64,000 nt of DNA from Thalassospira xianhensis MCCC 1A02616 (GCF_003326475.1 NZ_JPWA01000027.1:1-64000), one strand, 5' to 3'. Counted from the stretch's first letter, positions 42,737-52,571 are shown. Notes: generated by a model from the sequence alone, not told the origin. Numbers and translations are program-made.

Positions 42737-42998
42737 CCGGTTTTCCGAAATCAATATCAAAGGAAACGCACAGATGAACACCAAAGGCGCCGTCAAGGCG
42801 ACTACCTGGCGTTCTGCTGTTGCCGGCATCGCTGTCTCCGTGTTGGAACGTGTTCGCGTATGGCAAGAAAGTGCACGCAATCGCAGAATGTTAGAGCAAC
42901 TTGACGATCATCTTTTGAAAGATGTCGGAATGACGCGGTCTGATCTGGATCGTGAATTGTCAAGGCCGTTCTGGATAGGGTTCCCCCCGCGCAGCTAG
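42714..42998 (+). CDS. DUF1127 small protein
   Basis: A 94-residue protein ending in a DUF1127 motif (RNRRMLEQLDDHLLKDVGMTRSDLDREL). DUF1127 proteins are short, arginine-rich, often RNA-binding regulators. Two starts compete: the ATG at 42714 has a perfect AGGAGG 5 bases before it; the ATG at 42774 has AGGAAA and gives a 74-residue protein of more usual length. The 42714 start overlaps the inverted repeat at 42721-42736. It sits between the MocR gene and the PLP-enzyme operon, so it may be induced with it; a regulatory role is by family only. Confidence 0.75.
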   Translation: MVNCNDTIRFSEINIKGNAQMNTKGAVKATTWRSAVAGIAVSVLERVRVWQESARNRRMLEQLDDHLLKDVGMTRSDLDRELSRPFWIGFPPRS

Positions 42999-43010
42999 GT
43001 GAAGTTGCGC

Positions 43011-43046
43011 CGAACGGAGGTTCACGCTCCCTCGTGCCTCCGTTCG
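43011..43046 (+). terminator. hairpin after DUF1127 gene
   Basis: Perfect 10-bp stem CGAACGGAGG / CCTCCGTTCG with a 16-base loop, 13 bases after the DUF1127 stop. No T-run follows, so it may be a partial terminator or an attenuator between this gene and the following operon. Confidence 0.5.
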
Positions 43047-43059
43047 AACCTTGTCTGGA

Positions 43060-43118
43060 ATTGTACCAATAATTCACATTCGATTGTACTCATAAACTAT
43101 CCTAAAGGGTGACAATGT
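43060..43118 (+). promoter_or_regulatory. direct repeats upstream of the PLP-enzyme operon
   Basis: ATTGTAC occurs at 43060-43066 and 43083-43089, 23 bases apart. GGTGACAATGT at 43108-43118 covers the start codon of the dehydratase gene and repeats the element over the MocR start. Same motif family as the 42627-42736 cluster. Confidence 0.55.
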
Positions 43119-44083
43119 CGTTGTTTACGGTAAACGAACTTCGCGAGGCTGCGGCTTATGTCCATGAATATGTGGCGCCGACGCCGACTATTCGCTGGCC
43201 GTTGCTGGATCGGGCGACGGGATTGTCCCTGTATGTGAAACATGAAAACCATACACGCCTTGGGGCGTTCAAAATTCGCGGCGGGCTGACATTTTGCCGT
43301 TATCTGAAAACCTCGCTTGGCGTATCGCGCGGTATCATAAGTGCCACACGCGGCAATCATGGGCAAAGCCTTGCGCATGCGGCCAGTCAGTCGGGTATTT
43401 CGGCAACCATTATCGTCCCGCATGGCAATTCGGTTGAAAAGAACGCAGCGATGCGGGCCTGGGGGGCCGAGGTCATCGAGCATGGCGATGACTTTCAGGA
43501 CGCGGCCGAATATGCCGCCCAACATGCCGTGGCCGAGGATCTTGTAATGGTGCCGCCATTCCACCCGGAACTTGTGCGTGGTGTTGCATCATATGGGCTG
43601 GAACTGTTTGACGCGGTCAAAAAGCTTGACCGGATTTATGTGCCGATTGGCATGGGATCAGGGATCTGTTCGTTGATTACGGTGCGCGATGCATTGGGCC
43701 TTGATACCGAAATTATCGGTGTTGTCGCGGAGGGTGCAGATGCTGTCCTGCAATCCTTCAGGGCGGGCAAGGTAATTACAACGCCAACGGCGAATACGTT
43801 TGCAGATGGTGTTGCCTGTCGCAGTCCTGACCCGGCTGCGTTTGAAATCATCAAAGCCGGTGCATCCGATATCGTCGCTGTCAGTGACGATCAAATCCGT
43901 GATGCAATGTGCCTTTATTTCAGTTCCTGCCACACCCTTGCCGAAGGGGCCGGAGCCGTTGCGCTTGCGGCAGCCATTGCGGATCGTGAACGCAATATCG
44001 GCAAGAAGACGGCTGTCATTCTGAGCGGTGCCAATATTGATCGGGCCGACTATGCCCGCATCCTGAACGGAGATACCCAATGA
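43115..44083 (+). CDS. threonine/serine dehydratase-like PLP enzyme
   Basis: A 322-residue fold-type II PLP enzyme. The PLP lysine is in RLGAFKIRGGL near residue 48, with the substrate loop SATRGNHGQSLAHAA around 77-91 and a glycine-rich phosphate-binding segment, PIGMGSGICSLI, near 180. It resembles threonine dehydratases and EutB-like dehydratases, which eliminate water and ammonia from hydroxy amino acids. AAAGGG precedes the ATG; a GTG two codons earlier is the alternative. It shares a 4-base overlap with the decarboxylase gene. No ectoine genes are adjacent, so I do not call it EutB. Confidence 0.85.
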   Translation: MSLFTVNELREAAAYVHEYVAPTPTIRWPLLDRATGLSLYVKHENHTRLGAFKIRGGLTFCRYLKTSLGVSRGIISATRGNHGQSLAHAASQSGISATIIVPHGNSVEKNAAMRAWGAEVIEHGDDFQDAAEYAAQHAVAEDLVMVPPFHPELVRGVASYGLELFDAVKKLDRIYVPIGMGSGICSLITVRDALGLDTEIIGVVAEGADAVLQSFRAGKVITTPTANTFADGVACRSPDPAAFEIIKAGASDIVAVSDDQIRDAMCLYFSSCHTLAEGAGAVALAAAIADRERNIGKKTAVILSGANIDRADYARILNGDTQ

Positions 44084-45513
44084 GCCGCCCCTTAAATCGT
44101 GCCGAAAGCAGCCCCACTGCACCAACGGCGCGTCATCTGATGTTTGACGATCTTGAACAGCTTGACCAGATCCTGGCCGCAACCAGCGATATGGCACGCG
44201 CTTTTGTTCAGGGTGCGGATGACATGGATGTAACCTGCCGCGACTTTTCTGCCTTTGATCCCTCGCGCCCGATGCCGGGGCAGGGTCGCGGTACGCTTGA
44301 TGCGTTGCGGGCAGCGAAGGAAGAAATTCTGCCGCTGCTCGCCGCATCAATCGGTCCCCGTTATCTGGGTTTTGTAACCGGTGGAACGACACCGGCGGCT
44401 CTTGCTGGTGATTGGCTGACTGCTGCAGTTGACCAGAACGCCACCGGACCGGAAGGCAGTGTTACGGCGGCGGTCGAGGAACAGGTGATCAGTTGGCTGT
44501 GCGACTTGGCCGGTTTGCCCAAGGGGCGGTTTGACGGTGTTTTGACCACCGGGGCGACGGTATCCAACCTTTTGGGGCTTGTTGCCGGTCGCCAGTGGTG
44601 CGGCCAGCAGATCGGTGTTGATGTTGACGCTGATGGGGCCGGTGTTCTTCCGAGTTTTGAAATCTTTGCGGCGAGCCCGCATGCCAGCATGATCAAGGAT
44701 TTATCGGTCACCGGTATCGGTCGTAACAGCTTTACCAGGGTTGCGACCCAACCCGGGACCGAAGAAACCGATATTGCCGATCTTAAGGCGAAGCTTGCGG
44801 CAAGTACGGCCAAGGCCAAGATGGTCATTGCATCTGCCGGAACGGTGAACGCCACCGATTTCGACAATCTGGTCGCTATTGCCGATTTGTGTGCGGCGTT
44901 TGGGGCGTGGCTGCATGTGGATGCGGCGTTTGGTATGTTTGCTGCCCTTGATGATCGTCGTGCCCATTTGCTGGCGGGGCTTGACCGTGCGGATTCCATC
45001 ACGTCCGACGGTCATAAATGGCTGAATGTTCCCTATGATTGCGGAATTTTCCTGACCCGGCATATCCGTGTACTTGAAACCTGCTGCCGGGCATTTGCGC
45101 CTTATCTGCAGACCGAGGCGGTCGGTAATATGTATATCAATCGCGGGGTGGAAAACTCCCGCCGGTTCCGGGCCTTGCCGCTTTGGCTGGCGATGGTGGC
45201 CTATGGTCGCGAGGGATTTACCGGGATTGTTCGGGCGAACTGTGATCAGGCCGCTGATCTGGCGCAGTGGGTGCGCAGTCATGACCGGCTTGAATTGCTG
45301 AGTGAGCCTAAACTCAACGTGGCCATGTTTACCGGGCCGGGCAGCGATGATGACAATCGCGCCTTGCTGGCGCGTATCAATGCTACCGGCAAACTGTTCA
45401 TGACGCCGACGATTTATGGCGGCCGGTTCGGGTTCCGGGCAGCGTTCAGTAACTGGCGCATGCGAGATCACGATATGGATATCGTCAAGGGCACCATCGA
45501 CAGCGTGCTGTAA
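44080..45513 (+). CDS. group II pyridoxal-dependent decarboxylase
   Basis: A 477-residue fold-type I PLP decarboxylase of the glutamate/aromatic/diaminobutyrate type. GFVTGGTTPAALAGDWL and GVLTTGATVSNLLGL form the N-terminal substrate region, HVDAAFGMFA holds the PLP-ring-contacting His-Asp, and SDGHKWLNVPYDCG contains the PLP lysine. It should release CO2 from an amino acid to give an amine. Its ATG overlaps the dehydratase stop (ATGA). With the MocR regulator it suggests catabolism of a specific amino acid, not identified. Confidence 0.88.
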   Translation: MSRPLNRAESSPTAPTARHLMFDDLEQLDQILAATSDMARAFVQGADDMDVTCRDFSAFDPSRPMPGQGRGTLDALRAAKEEILPLLAASIGPRYLGFVTGGTTPAALAGDWLTAAVDQNATGPEGSVTAAVEEQVISWLCDLAGLPKGRFDGVLTTGATVSNLLGLVAGRQWCGQQIGVDVDADGAGVLPSFEIFAASPHASMIKDLSVTGIGRNSFTRVATQPGTEETDIADLKAKLAASTAKAKMVIASAGTVNATDFDNLVAIADLCAAFGAWLHVDAAFGMFAALDDRRAHLLAGLDRADSITSDGHKWLNVPYDCGIFLTRHIRVLETCCRAFAPYLQTEAVGNMYINRGVENSRRFRALPLWLAMVAYGREGFTGIVRANCDQAADLAQWVRSHDRLELLSEPKLNVAMFTGPGSDDDNRALLARINATGKLFMTPTIYGGRFGFRAAFSNWRMRDHDMDIVKGTIDSVL

Positions 45514-45561
45514 CAGCTTTGTTTTTCAACATATGTGAAGATCATTCAGGATAGACGACTT

Positions 45562-46389
45562 ATGACCACACTTCCGATTTACCAGATTGATGCTTTCGCA
45601 GACCGTATGTTTGCGGGCAATCCGGCGGCGGTGGTGCCGCTTGATGGCTGGCTGGCTGATGCGGTGATGCAGAATATCGCCTTGGAAAATAACCTGTCGG
45701 AAACAGCCTTCGTCGTGAAACTTGATCCGGCGAAGGATGATGGAGCCGATTTTCATATCCGGTGGTTCACGCCAACGGTCGAGGTGCCCCTTTGTGGTCA
45801 CGCAACACTGGCGAGTGCGTTTGTCATTTTCAATATACTGGGCTTGGACGGTGATATAATACGGTTGCAAAGTGCCAGCGGAATTCTGACCGCGCGGCGC
45901 GATGGCGATATGATTGTGCTTGATTTTCCCAAACAATCGATTGCCCCTGACGATGTTCCCGCGCACGTTCTTGCCGCCATATCCGACGCAGCTCCGCGGG
46001 AGACTTTCCGTGTTACCAGCCGGGATACCGATTTTGTCGTGGTTTATGACGATGCATCGGTGGTGCGGAACATGACGCCAGATATGTCAGCATTGGGGAA
46101 ACTTGCCGAACGCGGCGTGATCGTTACCGCACCGGGCGATCAGTCGGGCATTGATATGGTATCGCGGTATTTCCTGCCTGCTCTTGGCATCGATGAGGAC
46201 CCTGTAACCGGCTACATGCATTGCGTTGTCTCGCCTTATTGGGCGGAACGTATTGGCAAGTCCAATGTCGTTGGATATCAGGCATCCAAGCGTGGCGGGA
46301 TTGTTGATTGTACGGTTGATGGTGATCGCGTCCATCTGAAGGGCAATGCGCTTTTGTATCTTAAGGGCGAGATTTATCTGCCTGATTGA
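45562..46389 (+). CDS. PhzF-family isomerase-like protein
   Basis: A 275-residue PhzF-like protein with a two-domain, diaminopimelate-epimerase-like fold. YQIDAFADRMFAGNPAAVVPL is the family N-terminus, NNLSETAFV contains the catalytic Glu (in NLSETAF), and the segments WFTPTVEVPLCGHATLASA and DEDPVTGYMHCVVSPYW are typical. Members isomerise small hydroxy/amino-acid-derived substrates. The ATG at 45562 is preferred over a GTG at 45535 that lacks family sequence. It follows the decarboxylase by 48 bases and is likely in the same transcript; it ends before a strong terminator. Confidence 0.87.
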   Translation: MTTLPIYQIDAFADRMFAGNPAAVVPLDGWLADAVMQNIALENNLSETAFVVKLDPAKDDGADFHIRWFTPTVEVPLCGHATLASAFVIFNILGLDGDIIRLQSASGILTARRDGDMIVLDFPKQSIAPDDVPAHVLAAISDAAPRETFRVTSRDTDFVVVYDDASVVRNMTPDMSALGKLAERGVIVTAPGDQSGIDMVSRYFLPALGIDEDPVTGYMHCVVSPYWAERIGKSNVVGYQASKRGGIVDCTVDGDRVHLKGNALLYLKGEIYLPD

Positions 46390-46421
46390 CGACGGACAGA
46401 CTGTCGGAATGCGATCATTGC

Positions 46422-46457
46422 AATGGCGGGCAGGGCACAACACTGTCCGCCATTTTT
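46422..46457 (+). terminator. terminator closing the PLP-enzyme operon
   Basis: An 11-bp stem (AATGGCGGGCA with TGTCCGCCATT, one G-T pair) followed by T5 (the last two stem bases plus three), 33 bases after the PhzF stop. Confidence 0.85.
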
Positions 46458-46668
46458 ATTGAGAATGGCTGGTTTCCTGTGATTTTGCGTGGGTGGTTGA
46501 TCTACCCACTATCGCGCAGGGCCGCGATCACACGTTTGATTTTTATTGACCTCTTGCGGGGGCTTTCGTCTAAGTAAAGGCAAAATACGACTTTCGGGGA
46601 ATAGGACGGCACCTGAAATGGGCCACCAGAACCCCGTATCAAAGCGCTGTTGCAGGGGAAGATAGATC

Positions 46669-48540
46669 GTGATCGATAGTGTTGTCGCCAGTTCTGCGAC
46701 GCCATTACAGATGTGGGTGGTTCTGGCGCTGGTCGCCGGATCGCTGGTGCTGTACGGGCTGGAACGCATATCGCTTGAGCTGACCAGTATGGCGCTGGTT
46801 GCCACTTTGCTGCTGTTCTTCAATTTCTTTCCGCTGCCCGATGCCGATGGCAACAACCTGCTTGATGCTGGTGCGCTGATGTCGGGGTTTGCCAACCCCG
46901 CCTTGCTGACAGTGCTTTCATTGCTGGTCGTCGGGCAGGGCATGGTACTGACCGGCGGGGTCAGTTATATCGCTGGTCTGATTACCGAACATGGCGGCAA
47001 GAATGCCTCGATGGCGATTTTTGTCGGCTTGTTTGTCGTGATGCTGATGTCGGCATTCCTGAACAACACCCCGGTCGTTGTTATCTTCATACCAATCATT
47101 CAGGCGCTGTCGGAGCGTATTCAGCGTTCGCCCAGTGCATTGATGATCCCGTTGTCTTACGTCGCCATTCTGGGTGGGATGACGACCCTGATCGGGTCTT
47201 CGACCAACCTTCTGGTATCAAGCTCGTTGATCGAACTTGGGATGCCTGCACTCGAGTTTTTTGAATTCACGGTGATTGGCAGTGTGCTGGCGCTGGTGGG
47301 CTTTATCTATGTGCTGTTCGTCGCGCCCCGCCTTTTGCCCGCGCTGGCATCGATGCGCAGCAAGCTTGCCAATCCCGATAGCAGCGGCAAACAATTCATC
47401 GCCCAGATCACGGTCGGCCCGGCGTCTCAGATGATCGGTACCCGTCCTGTGGCCGGGTTCTTTAAAAACCTGCCCAATATTACGATCCAGATGATTGTTC
47501 GGCGTGAACATGCCGATCTGCCGCCGTTTGACGAAGATATGGAAATTCAGGCAGGTGACGTTCTTGTCGTTGCAGCAACGCGCAAGGCCCTGACCGAGGC
47601 GTTGCAAAAAGATCCGGGCCTGCTGCATGCGGAAGCCGCGGCCGTCCATGAAGGCGGTGAAGAAATCCCGCAAAAATCGACCCAGCTTCTGGCCGAGGTC
47701 ATGCTGCCGCCAGGATCGCGTCTGATCGGTTTTAACCTTGAACAGATTGGTTTCCGCTATCAGTACAAATGCCTTGTTCTTGGCATTCAGCGCCGTTCGC
47801 GCATGATCCGCACGCAGATGACCGAAATCCGCCTTGAAGCCGGTGACGTTCTTTTGGTGCAGGGGCGGTCCGAGGATGTTGAAGCCCTTCGTACCATTCG
47901 CGATGTGGTTTTGCTGGAATGGTCGACGCGTACCTTGCCGCGCCCGTTCCATGCCCGTCGTGCGGCGACCATTTTCCTTGGTGTGATTGCGGTGGCGGCG
48001 ACCGGTGTGGTGCCGATCATGGTTTCGAGCTTTATCGGTGCGGCACTGATGATTGCGTCGGGGGCGCTTAACCTGCGTCAGGCGTCGCGCGCGATTGATC
48101 GGAAGATCGTACTGCTGGTGGCGGCTGCCCTTGCCCTTGGCAATGCCTTGCAACTGACTGGCGGTGCGGAATTCGTGGCCGATCAGTTGCTAGCGGCAAC
48201 GCGCGGGGCACCGGCACCGGTGATTTTGTCGCTGTTCTTCCTGATTGTTGCGGTCTTTACCAACGTTCTGTCGAACAATGCCTGTGCCGTTCTGTTTACG
48301 CCAATCGGCATCGGTATGGCCCAAAACCTGGGGGTGGAGCCACACATTTTTGCGATTGCGGTGGTGATGGCGGCGAACTGTTCGTTTGCATCACCGGTCG
48401 GGTATCAGACCAACCTTCTGGTGATGGGGCCGGGGCATTACCGATTTGTCGATTTCCTGCGCGCCGGGACGCCGTTGATCATCATTCTGTGGCTGGCATT
48501 TAGTCTGTTTGCGCCGTGGTATTACGACATCCCGTTCTGA
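46669..48540 (+). CDS. SLC13-type anion permease with two TrkA-C domains
   Basis: A 623-residue inner-membrane carrier of the DASS/SLC13-like group. Helices flank a central cytoplasmic part (about 230-420) with two RCK/TrkA-C domains (SRLIGFNLEQIGFRYQYKCLVLGI and the preceding copy ending GDVLVVAAT). The first transport half has SAFLNNTPVVVIFIPI and LIGSSTNLLVSS, and the second has FTNVLSNNACAVLFTPI and ASPVGYQTNLLVMGPG. TrkA-C domains may bind a nucleotide or ion ligand and regulate the carrier. The substrate could be sulfate, a dicarboxylate or another anion. GTG start with AGGGGAAG upstream. Confidence 0.87.
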   Translation: MIDSVVASSATPLQMWVVLALVAGSLVLYGLERISLELTSMALVATLLLFFNFFPLPDADGNNLLDAGALMSGFANPALLTVLSLLVVGQGMVLTGGVSYIAGLITEHGGKNASMAIFVGLFVVMLMSAFLNNTPVVVIFIPIIQALSERIQRSPSALMIPLSYVAILGGMTTLIGSSTNLLVSSSLIELGMPALEFFEFTVIGSVLALVGFIYVLFVAPRLLPALASMRSKLANPDSSGKQFIAQITVGPASQMIGTRPVAGFFKNLPNITIQMIVRREHADLPPFDEDMEIQAGDVLVVAATRKALTEALQKDPGLLHAEAAAVHEGGEEIPQKSTQLLAEVMLPPGSRLIGFNLEQIGFRYQYKCLVLGIQRRSRMIRTQMTEIRLEAGDVLLVQGRSEDVEALRTIRDVVLLEWSTRTLPRPFHARRAATIFLGVIAVAATGVVPIMVSSFIGAALMIASGALNLRQASRAIDRKIVLLVAAALALGNALQLTGGAEFVADQLLAATRGAPAPVILSLFFLIVAVFTNVLSNNACAVLFTPIGIGMAQNLGVEPHIFAIAVVMAANCSFASPVGYQTNLLVMGPGHYRFVDFLRAGTPLIIILWLAFSLFAPWYYDIPF

Positions 48541-48701
48541 TCTGAAATGCCTGTGCGCGATTGGCTGATCTGTCATGCAAATGCGTGCAGTTATAATGCG
48601 CCAAAGGCGTTTGACTTTTGGGCGTGCCGCAATAGGATCGGGCTCCGATTTTGACGCAGAATGGTGTGCCTGCACCGTTCGATTATCTCAGGAATATGCC
48701 G

Positions 48702-49907
48702 ATGGCCCATAATGCCAATGTAACCGCCAATTCCACTGATGCCTTTGCCAAGCCAGACCAGCGCCCCGCAAGCCCGAATTTTTCGTCGGGCCCGTGCAAA
48801 AAACGTCCCGGCTGGTCGGCAGATGCACTTGATACCCGTGTTCTTGGCCGGTCGCATCGTTCCAAATTCGGCAAGGAACGCATGGAAGAGGTCATTGACC
48901 GTTCGCGTGCGATCCTGAACCTGCCTGATGATTATCTGCTTGGTGTCGTTCCGGCGTCCGATACCGGTGCGGTGGAAATGGCGATGTGGTCGCTTTTGGG
49001 TCCGCGCGGCGTTGATATGCTGGCATGGGAAAGTTTCGGTTCGCTTTGGGTGACCGATGTCCTGAAGCAACTTAATCTGCCCGACGTCCGTGTCATGGAA
49101 GCCGATTACGGCAAGCTGCCCGATCTTGGTGCCGTTGATTTCGACCGCGACGTTGTTTTCACATGGAATGGAACGACTGCTGGTGTGCGGGTGCCTGATG
49201 GCAACTGGATCGCATCGGACCGCAAGGGCCTTACAATTTGCGATGCCACCTCGGCGATTTTTGCCATGGAACTGCCTTGGGACAAGCTCGACGTGGTGAC
49301 TTATAGCTGGCAGAAAGTTCTGGGTGGCGAGGGCGGTCATGGCATTATTATCCTTAGCCCGCGTGCGGTTCAGCGCCTTGAAAGCCACAACCCGGCCTGG
49401 CCAATGCCGAAAATTTTCCGTATGACCAAGGGCGGCAAGCTGATCGATGGTATTTTTCGAGGGGAAACCATCAACACCCCGTCGATGCTGGTGGTTGAGG
49501 ATGCCATTGACGCCCTGAAATGGGCCGAAGATATCGGCGGTCTTGAGGGGTTGCTGAAACGCACCCGTCAGAATCGCGCCCATCTTGATGAATGGCTTGC
49601 CGAAAGTGACTGGGCGGCTGATTTGTCGGAAAAGCCGGAAACGGCGTCCAATACATCGATGTGCATCAAGATTGTCGATCCATGGGCATTGTCATTGCCA
49701 TCAGAAAAACAGGCAGCATTGCCAAAACGCATTTCGCAAATCCTTGAGGCCGAAGAAATCGCGATGGATATTAATGGCTATCGCGATGCGCCTCCGGGGC
49801 TTCGGATTTGGGGTGGTGCGACTGTGGAACCAAGTGATGTCAAAGCGTTGCTGCCGTGGCTTGATTGGGCATATGCGACGGTCAAAGCCGAAATTCAGGC
49901 TGGCTGA
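48702..49907 (+). CDS. serC: phosphoserine aminotransferase
   Basis: A 401-residue fold-type I aminotransferase of serine biosynthesis, converting 3-phosphohydroxypyruvate to phosphoserine. It has the family start [14 protein letters not shown], the segment [20 protein letters not shown], the PLP lysine in [14 protein letters not shown], and a C-terminal [11 protein letters not shown]. The frame starts earlier; AGGA 8 bases before the ATG at 48702 supports this start, though an ATG at 48696 is also possible. In related organisms serA commonly follows serC; here hisZ comes next. Confidence 0.93.
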   Translation: MAHNANVTANSTDAFAKPDQRPASPNFSSGPCKKRPGWSADALDTRVLGRSHRSKFGKERMEEVIDRSRAILNLPDDYLLGVVPASDTGAVEMAMWSLLGPRGVDMLAWESFGSLWVTDVLKQLNLPDVRVMEADYGKLPDLGAVDFDRDVVFTWNGTTAGVRVPDGNWIASDRKGLTICDATSAIFAMELPWDKLDVVTYSWQKVLGGEGGHGIIILSPRAVQRLESHNPAWPMPKIFRMTKGGKLIDGIFRGETINTPSMLVVEDAIDALKWAEDIGGLEGLLKRTRQNRAHLDEWLAESDWAADLSEKPETASNTSMCIKIVDPWALSLPSEKQAALPKRISQILEAEEIAMDINGYRDAPPGLRIWGGATVEPSDVKALLPWLDWAYATVKAEIQAG

Positions 49908-50050
49908 TCGGCATTTCGTAAGTATTATTTGCGTCTTCGGGGGTTTTCCCGTTGCCCTGTCCGGCACAAAGCGTTAGTAACCGCTACCGGATATATACAT
50001 CAGGCACGACCTGAACCGATTTTGCGCGCCTTGTCCGGAAAGCACACATA

Positions 50051-51217
50051 ATGACCGAACTTGCCAGGAAAGCTCTTTTGCCCGCCGGCCTTCAGGATGT
50101 TCTGCCTGGAACCGCCGCACGGGAGGCTGACATCCGCGAAAAGCTGATGAGCAGTTTCGCACATGCGGGCTATGACCGGGTTAAGACGCCGCTGGTCGAA
50201 TTCGAAGAGAGCCTTCTGGAAGGTGCGGCCCCCGAACTTGCAACCCAAACGTTCCGCCTGATGGACCCTGTGTCGCACCGGATGATGGGCGTTCGTTCTG
50301 ATATGACGCCACAGGTCGGCCGCATTGCCGCAACCCGTCTGGGGGACGCGCCGCGTCCGCTGCGTCTTTCCTATTCCGGCGATGTATTGCGGATCAAGGG
50401 CACACAGTTGCGCCCGGAACGCCAGTTTGCCCAGGTTGGGGCGGAGTTGATCGGGGTTTCCAGTGCTGCAGCAGATACCGAAATCGTTTTGCTTGCGCTT
50501 GAGGCGTTGGAGCATGTTGGCCTGCCCGATGTTTCCGTCGATCTGAATTTGCCGACCCTGCCGGTGCGTCTGTTTGATGCCTTTGGTGTTGCCGCCGATG
50601 ATCGTGAAACGCTGATCGCGGCCCTTGAGCATCGTGATGTCGCGGCGGTCAAAGCGGTTAGTGGCAATGTAACCGACGTGCTTGTTGCCTTGCTTGAAGC
50701 CGCTGGTCCAGCACAGGCGGCATTGCCGAAGCTTAAAAAACTTGAATTGCCGCTGGGTGCGTCCGAAGAATTGCACCGCCTGATCGAGGTTGCCGAACGT
50801 ATTCTGGCATCCGATCTTGATGCAGCCCTGACCATCGATCCGGTTGAAATGGCTGGTTTCCGCTATCAGACCGGTGTCAGTTTTACCCTTTTTGCCAAGC
50901 ATGTTCGTGGTGAACTTGGTCGTGGCGGTCGTTATCGGGCGGGCGGATCTGGTGGTGAAGCCGCAACCGGAATGTCGCTTTTCATGGATACGATTTTGCG
51001 CGGTCTTGCCGACGCAAAGCCGGTCGAACGTGTGTATCTGCCCTTGGGCACGCCACAGCGTGAAGCGCGCAAATTGCGCAAAGACGGCCATTATACCGTG
51101 GCAGCACTTGAAGGTGCGGCCGAAGCTAAGACAGAAGATGCGGCGCGCAAGGAAGCACGTCGCATGGGATGCAGTTTTATTTATCTTGGCGGCCAGATTG
51201 TGCCGCTGGGTGCGTAA
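50051..51217 (+). CDS. hisZ: ATP phosphoribosyltransferase regulatory subunit
   Basis: A 388-residue histidyl-tRNA-synthetase-like protein that activates the short-form HisG in the first step of histidine synthesis. It has LPAGLQDVLPGTAARE near the start, the segments SDMTPQVGRIAATRL and RQFAQVGAELIG, and late GRGGRYRAGG and GMSLFMDTILRGL. It lacks the anticodon-binding domain of real HisRS, as expected for HisZ. A hisG gene is not in the window. It is followed by purA after 36 bases. Confidence 0.93.
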   Translation: MTELARKALLPAGLQDVLPGTAAREADIREKLMSSFAHAGYDRVKTPLVEFEESLLEGAAPELATQTFRLMDPVSHRMMGVRSDMTPQVGRIAATRLGDAPRPLRLSYSGDVLRIKGTQLRPERQFAQVGAELIGVSSAAADTEIVLLALEALEHVGLPDVSVDLNLPTLPVRLFDAFGVAADDRETLIAALEHRDVAAVKAVSGNVTDVLVALLEAAGPAQAALPKLKKLELPLGASEELHRLIEVAERILASDLDAALTIDPVEMAGFRYQTGVSFTLFAKHVRGELGRGGRYRAGGSGGEAATGMSLFMDTILRGLADAKPVERVYLPLGTPQREARKLRKDGHYTVAALEGAAEAKTEDAARKEARRMGCSFIYLGGQIVPLGA

Positions 51218-51253
51218 CCCAGAACCATTTCTTATCGCGCAAGGAGTTTTGCG

Positions 51254-52549
51254 ATGACCAATGTTGCCGTGATCGGTTCCCAATGGGGGGACGAGGGGAA
51301 AGGCAAGATCGTCGACTGGCTGTCCGAACGGGCAGACGTCGTTGTGCGTTTCCAGGGCGGTCATAACGCCGGTCATACTTTGGTGATCGACGGAACCACT
51401 TATAAGCTGAGCCTTCTGCCGTCGGGTATCGTTCGCAAGAACAAGCTGTCGGTGATTGGCAACGGCGTTGTCGTTGATCCGTGGGCACTTCTGACCGAGA
51501 TCGAACGTCTTAAGGGGCAGGGTGTTGAAATCACGCCGGAAAACCTGCGCGTTGCCGAAAATGCCTGCCTGATCCTGCCTTTGCACGGCAATCTGGACAA
51601 GGCACGTGAAGCCGCGGCAACCGGCAACAACAAGATCGGTACGACCGGTCGCGGGATCGGCCCGGCATATGAAGACCGCGTTGGCCGCCGTGCGATCCGC
51701 GTTGGCGATCTGGCCGATGTCGAACTTCTTGAAGCCAAAGTCGAAAACCTTCTGACCCACCACAATGCGCTTTTGCGTGGTCTGGGCCAGCCGGAAGTTG
51801 ATGGTGCAGAACTTTTGGCACAGCTTAAGGAAATCGCACCGAAAATCCTGCCATTCTCGGACACTGTCTGGAAATCGTTGAACCAGTTCAAGGAAGCCGG
51901 TCAGCGTATCCTGTTTGAAGGCGCGCAGGGCACGATGCTTGATATCGACCATGGCACGTACCCGTTCGTGACCTCTTCCAACACGGTTTCCGGTCAGGCT
52001 GCTGCCGGTTCGGGCATGGGCCCGTCGGGGGTCGGTTATGTTCTGGGGATCACCAAGGCATACACCACGCGCGTTGGCGAAGGGCCGTTTCCGTCTGAAC
52101 TATTTGATGCAGATGGTGATCGCCTGGGCGAACGCGGGCATGAATTCGGTGTGGTTACCGGGCGCAAACGTCGTTGTGGCTGGTTTGATGCGGCCCTTGT
52201 CCGTCAGTCGGTCAAGGTTAACGGTATTACCGGTATTGCATTGACCAAGCTTGACGTTCTTGACGGGTTCAAGGAAATCAAGATCTGCACTGGCTATGAC
52301 ATTGATGGCAAAATCTATGACCATCTTCCGGCGAACCAGCGTCTTCAGGCCAAAGCCAAACCGGTTTATGAAACCATTGAAGGCTGGTCGGAAACCACGA
52401 TGGGCGCGCGTAGCTGGGCCGACCTTCCAGCGACGGCAATCAAATATGTCCGCCGGATCGAAGAACTGATTGAGGCACCGGTTGCGTTGCTCTCGACCAG
52501 CCCGGAACGCGATGACACCATTCTGGTTCACGATCCGTTCAGCGCCTGA
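51254..52549 (+). CDS. purA: adenylosuccinate synthetase
   Basis: A 431-residue GTP-dependent enzyme converting IMP and aspartate to adenylosuccinate in AMP synthesis. The N-terminus [13 protein letters not shown] contains the active-site Asp13, and GGHNAGHT holds His41. Later segments such as [14 protein letters not shown] and [13 protein letters not shown]-like text ([17 protein letters not shown]) match the family. AAGGAG is 7 bases before the ATG. It is cotranscribed with hisZ and closed by a strong terminator. Confidence 0.97.
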   Translation: MTNVAVIGSQWGDEGKGKIVDWLSERADVVVRFQGGHNAGHTLVIDGTTYKLSLLPSGIVRKNKLSVIGNGVVVDPWALLTEIERLKGQGVEITPENLRVAENACLILPLHGNLDKAREAAATGNNKIGTTGRGIGPAYEDRVGRRAIRVGDLADVELLEAKVENLLTHHNALLRGLGQPEVDGAELLAQLKEIAPKILPFSDTVWKSLNQFKEAGQRILFEGAQGTMLDIDHGTYPFVTSSNTVSGQAAAGSGMGPSGVGYVLGITKAYTTRVGEGPFPSELFDADGDRLGERGHEFGVVTGRKRRCGWFDAALVRQSVKVNGITGIALTKLDVLDGFKEIKICTGYDIDGKIYDHLPANQRLQAKAKPVYETIEGWSETTMGARSWADLPATAIKYVRRIEELIEAPVALLSTSPERDDTILVHDPFSA

Positions 52550-52571
52550 TCGCGTCTTTGAATGAAAATAC

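Noticed and set aside
42802-43077. Minus-strand frame opposite the DUF1127 gene
   Set aside because: It is the reverse reading of a recognised DUF1127 motif and the 43011-43046 hairpin; no protein signal of its own.
40293-46389. Ectoine/hydroxyectoine utilisation cluster
   Set aside because: A MocR regulator, an EutB-like dehydratase and a binding protein occur, but the Ehu permeases and the other Eut enzymes are missing and the decarboxylase and PhzF genes do not belong to that pathway.
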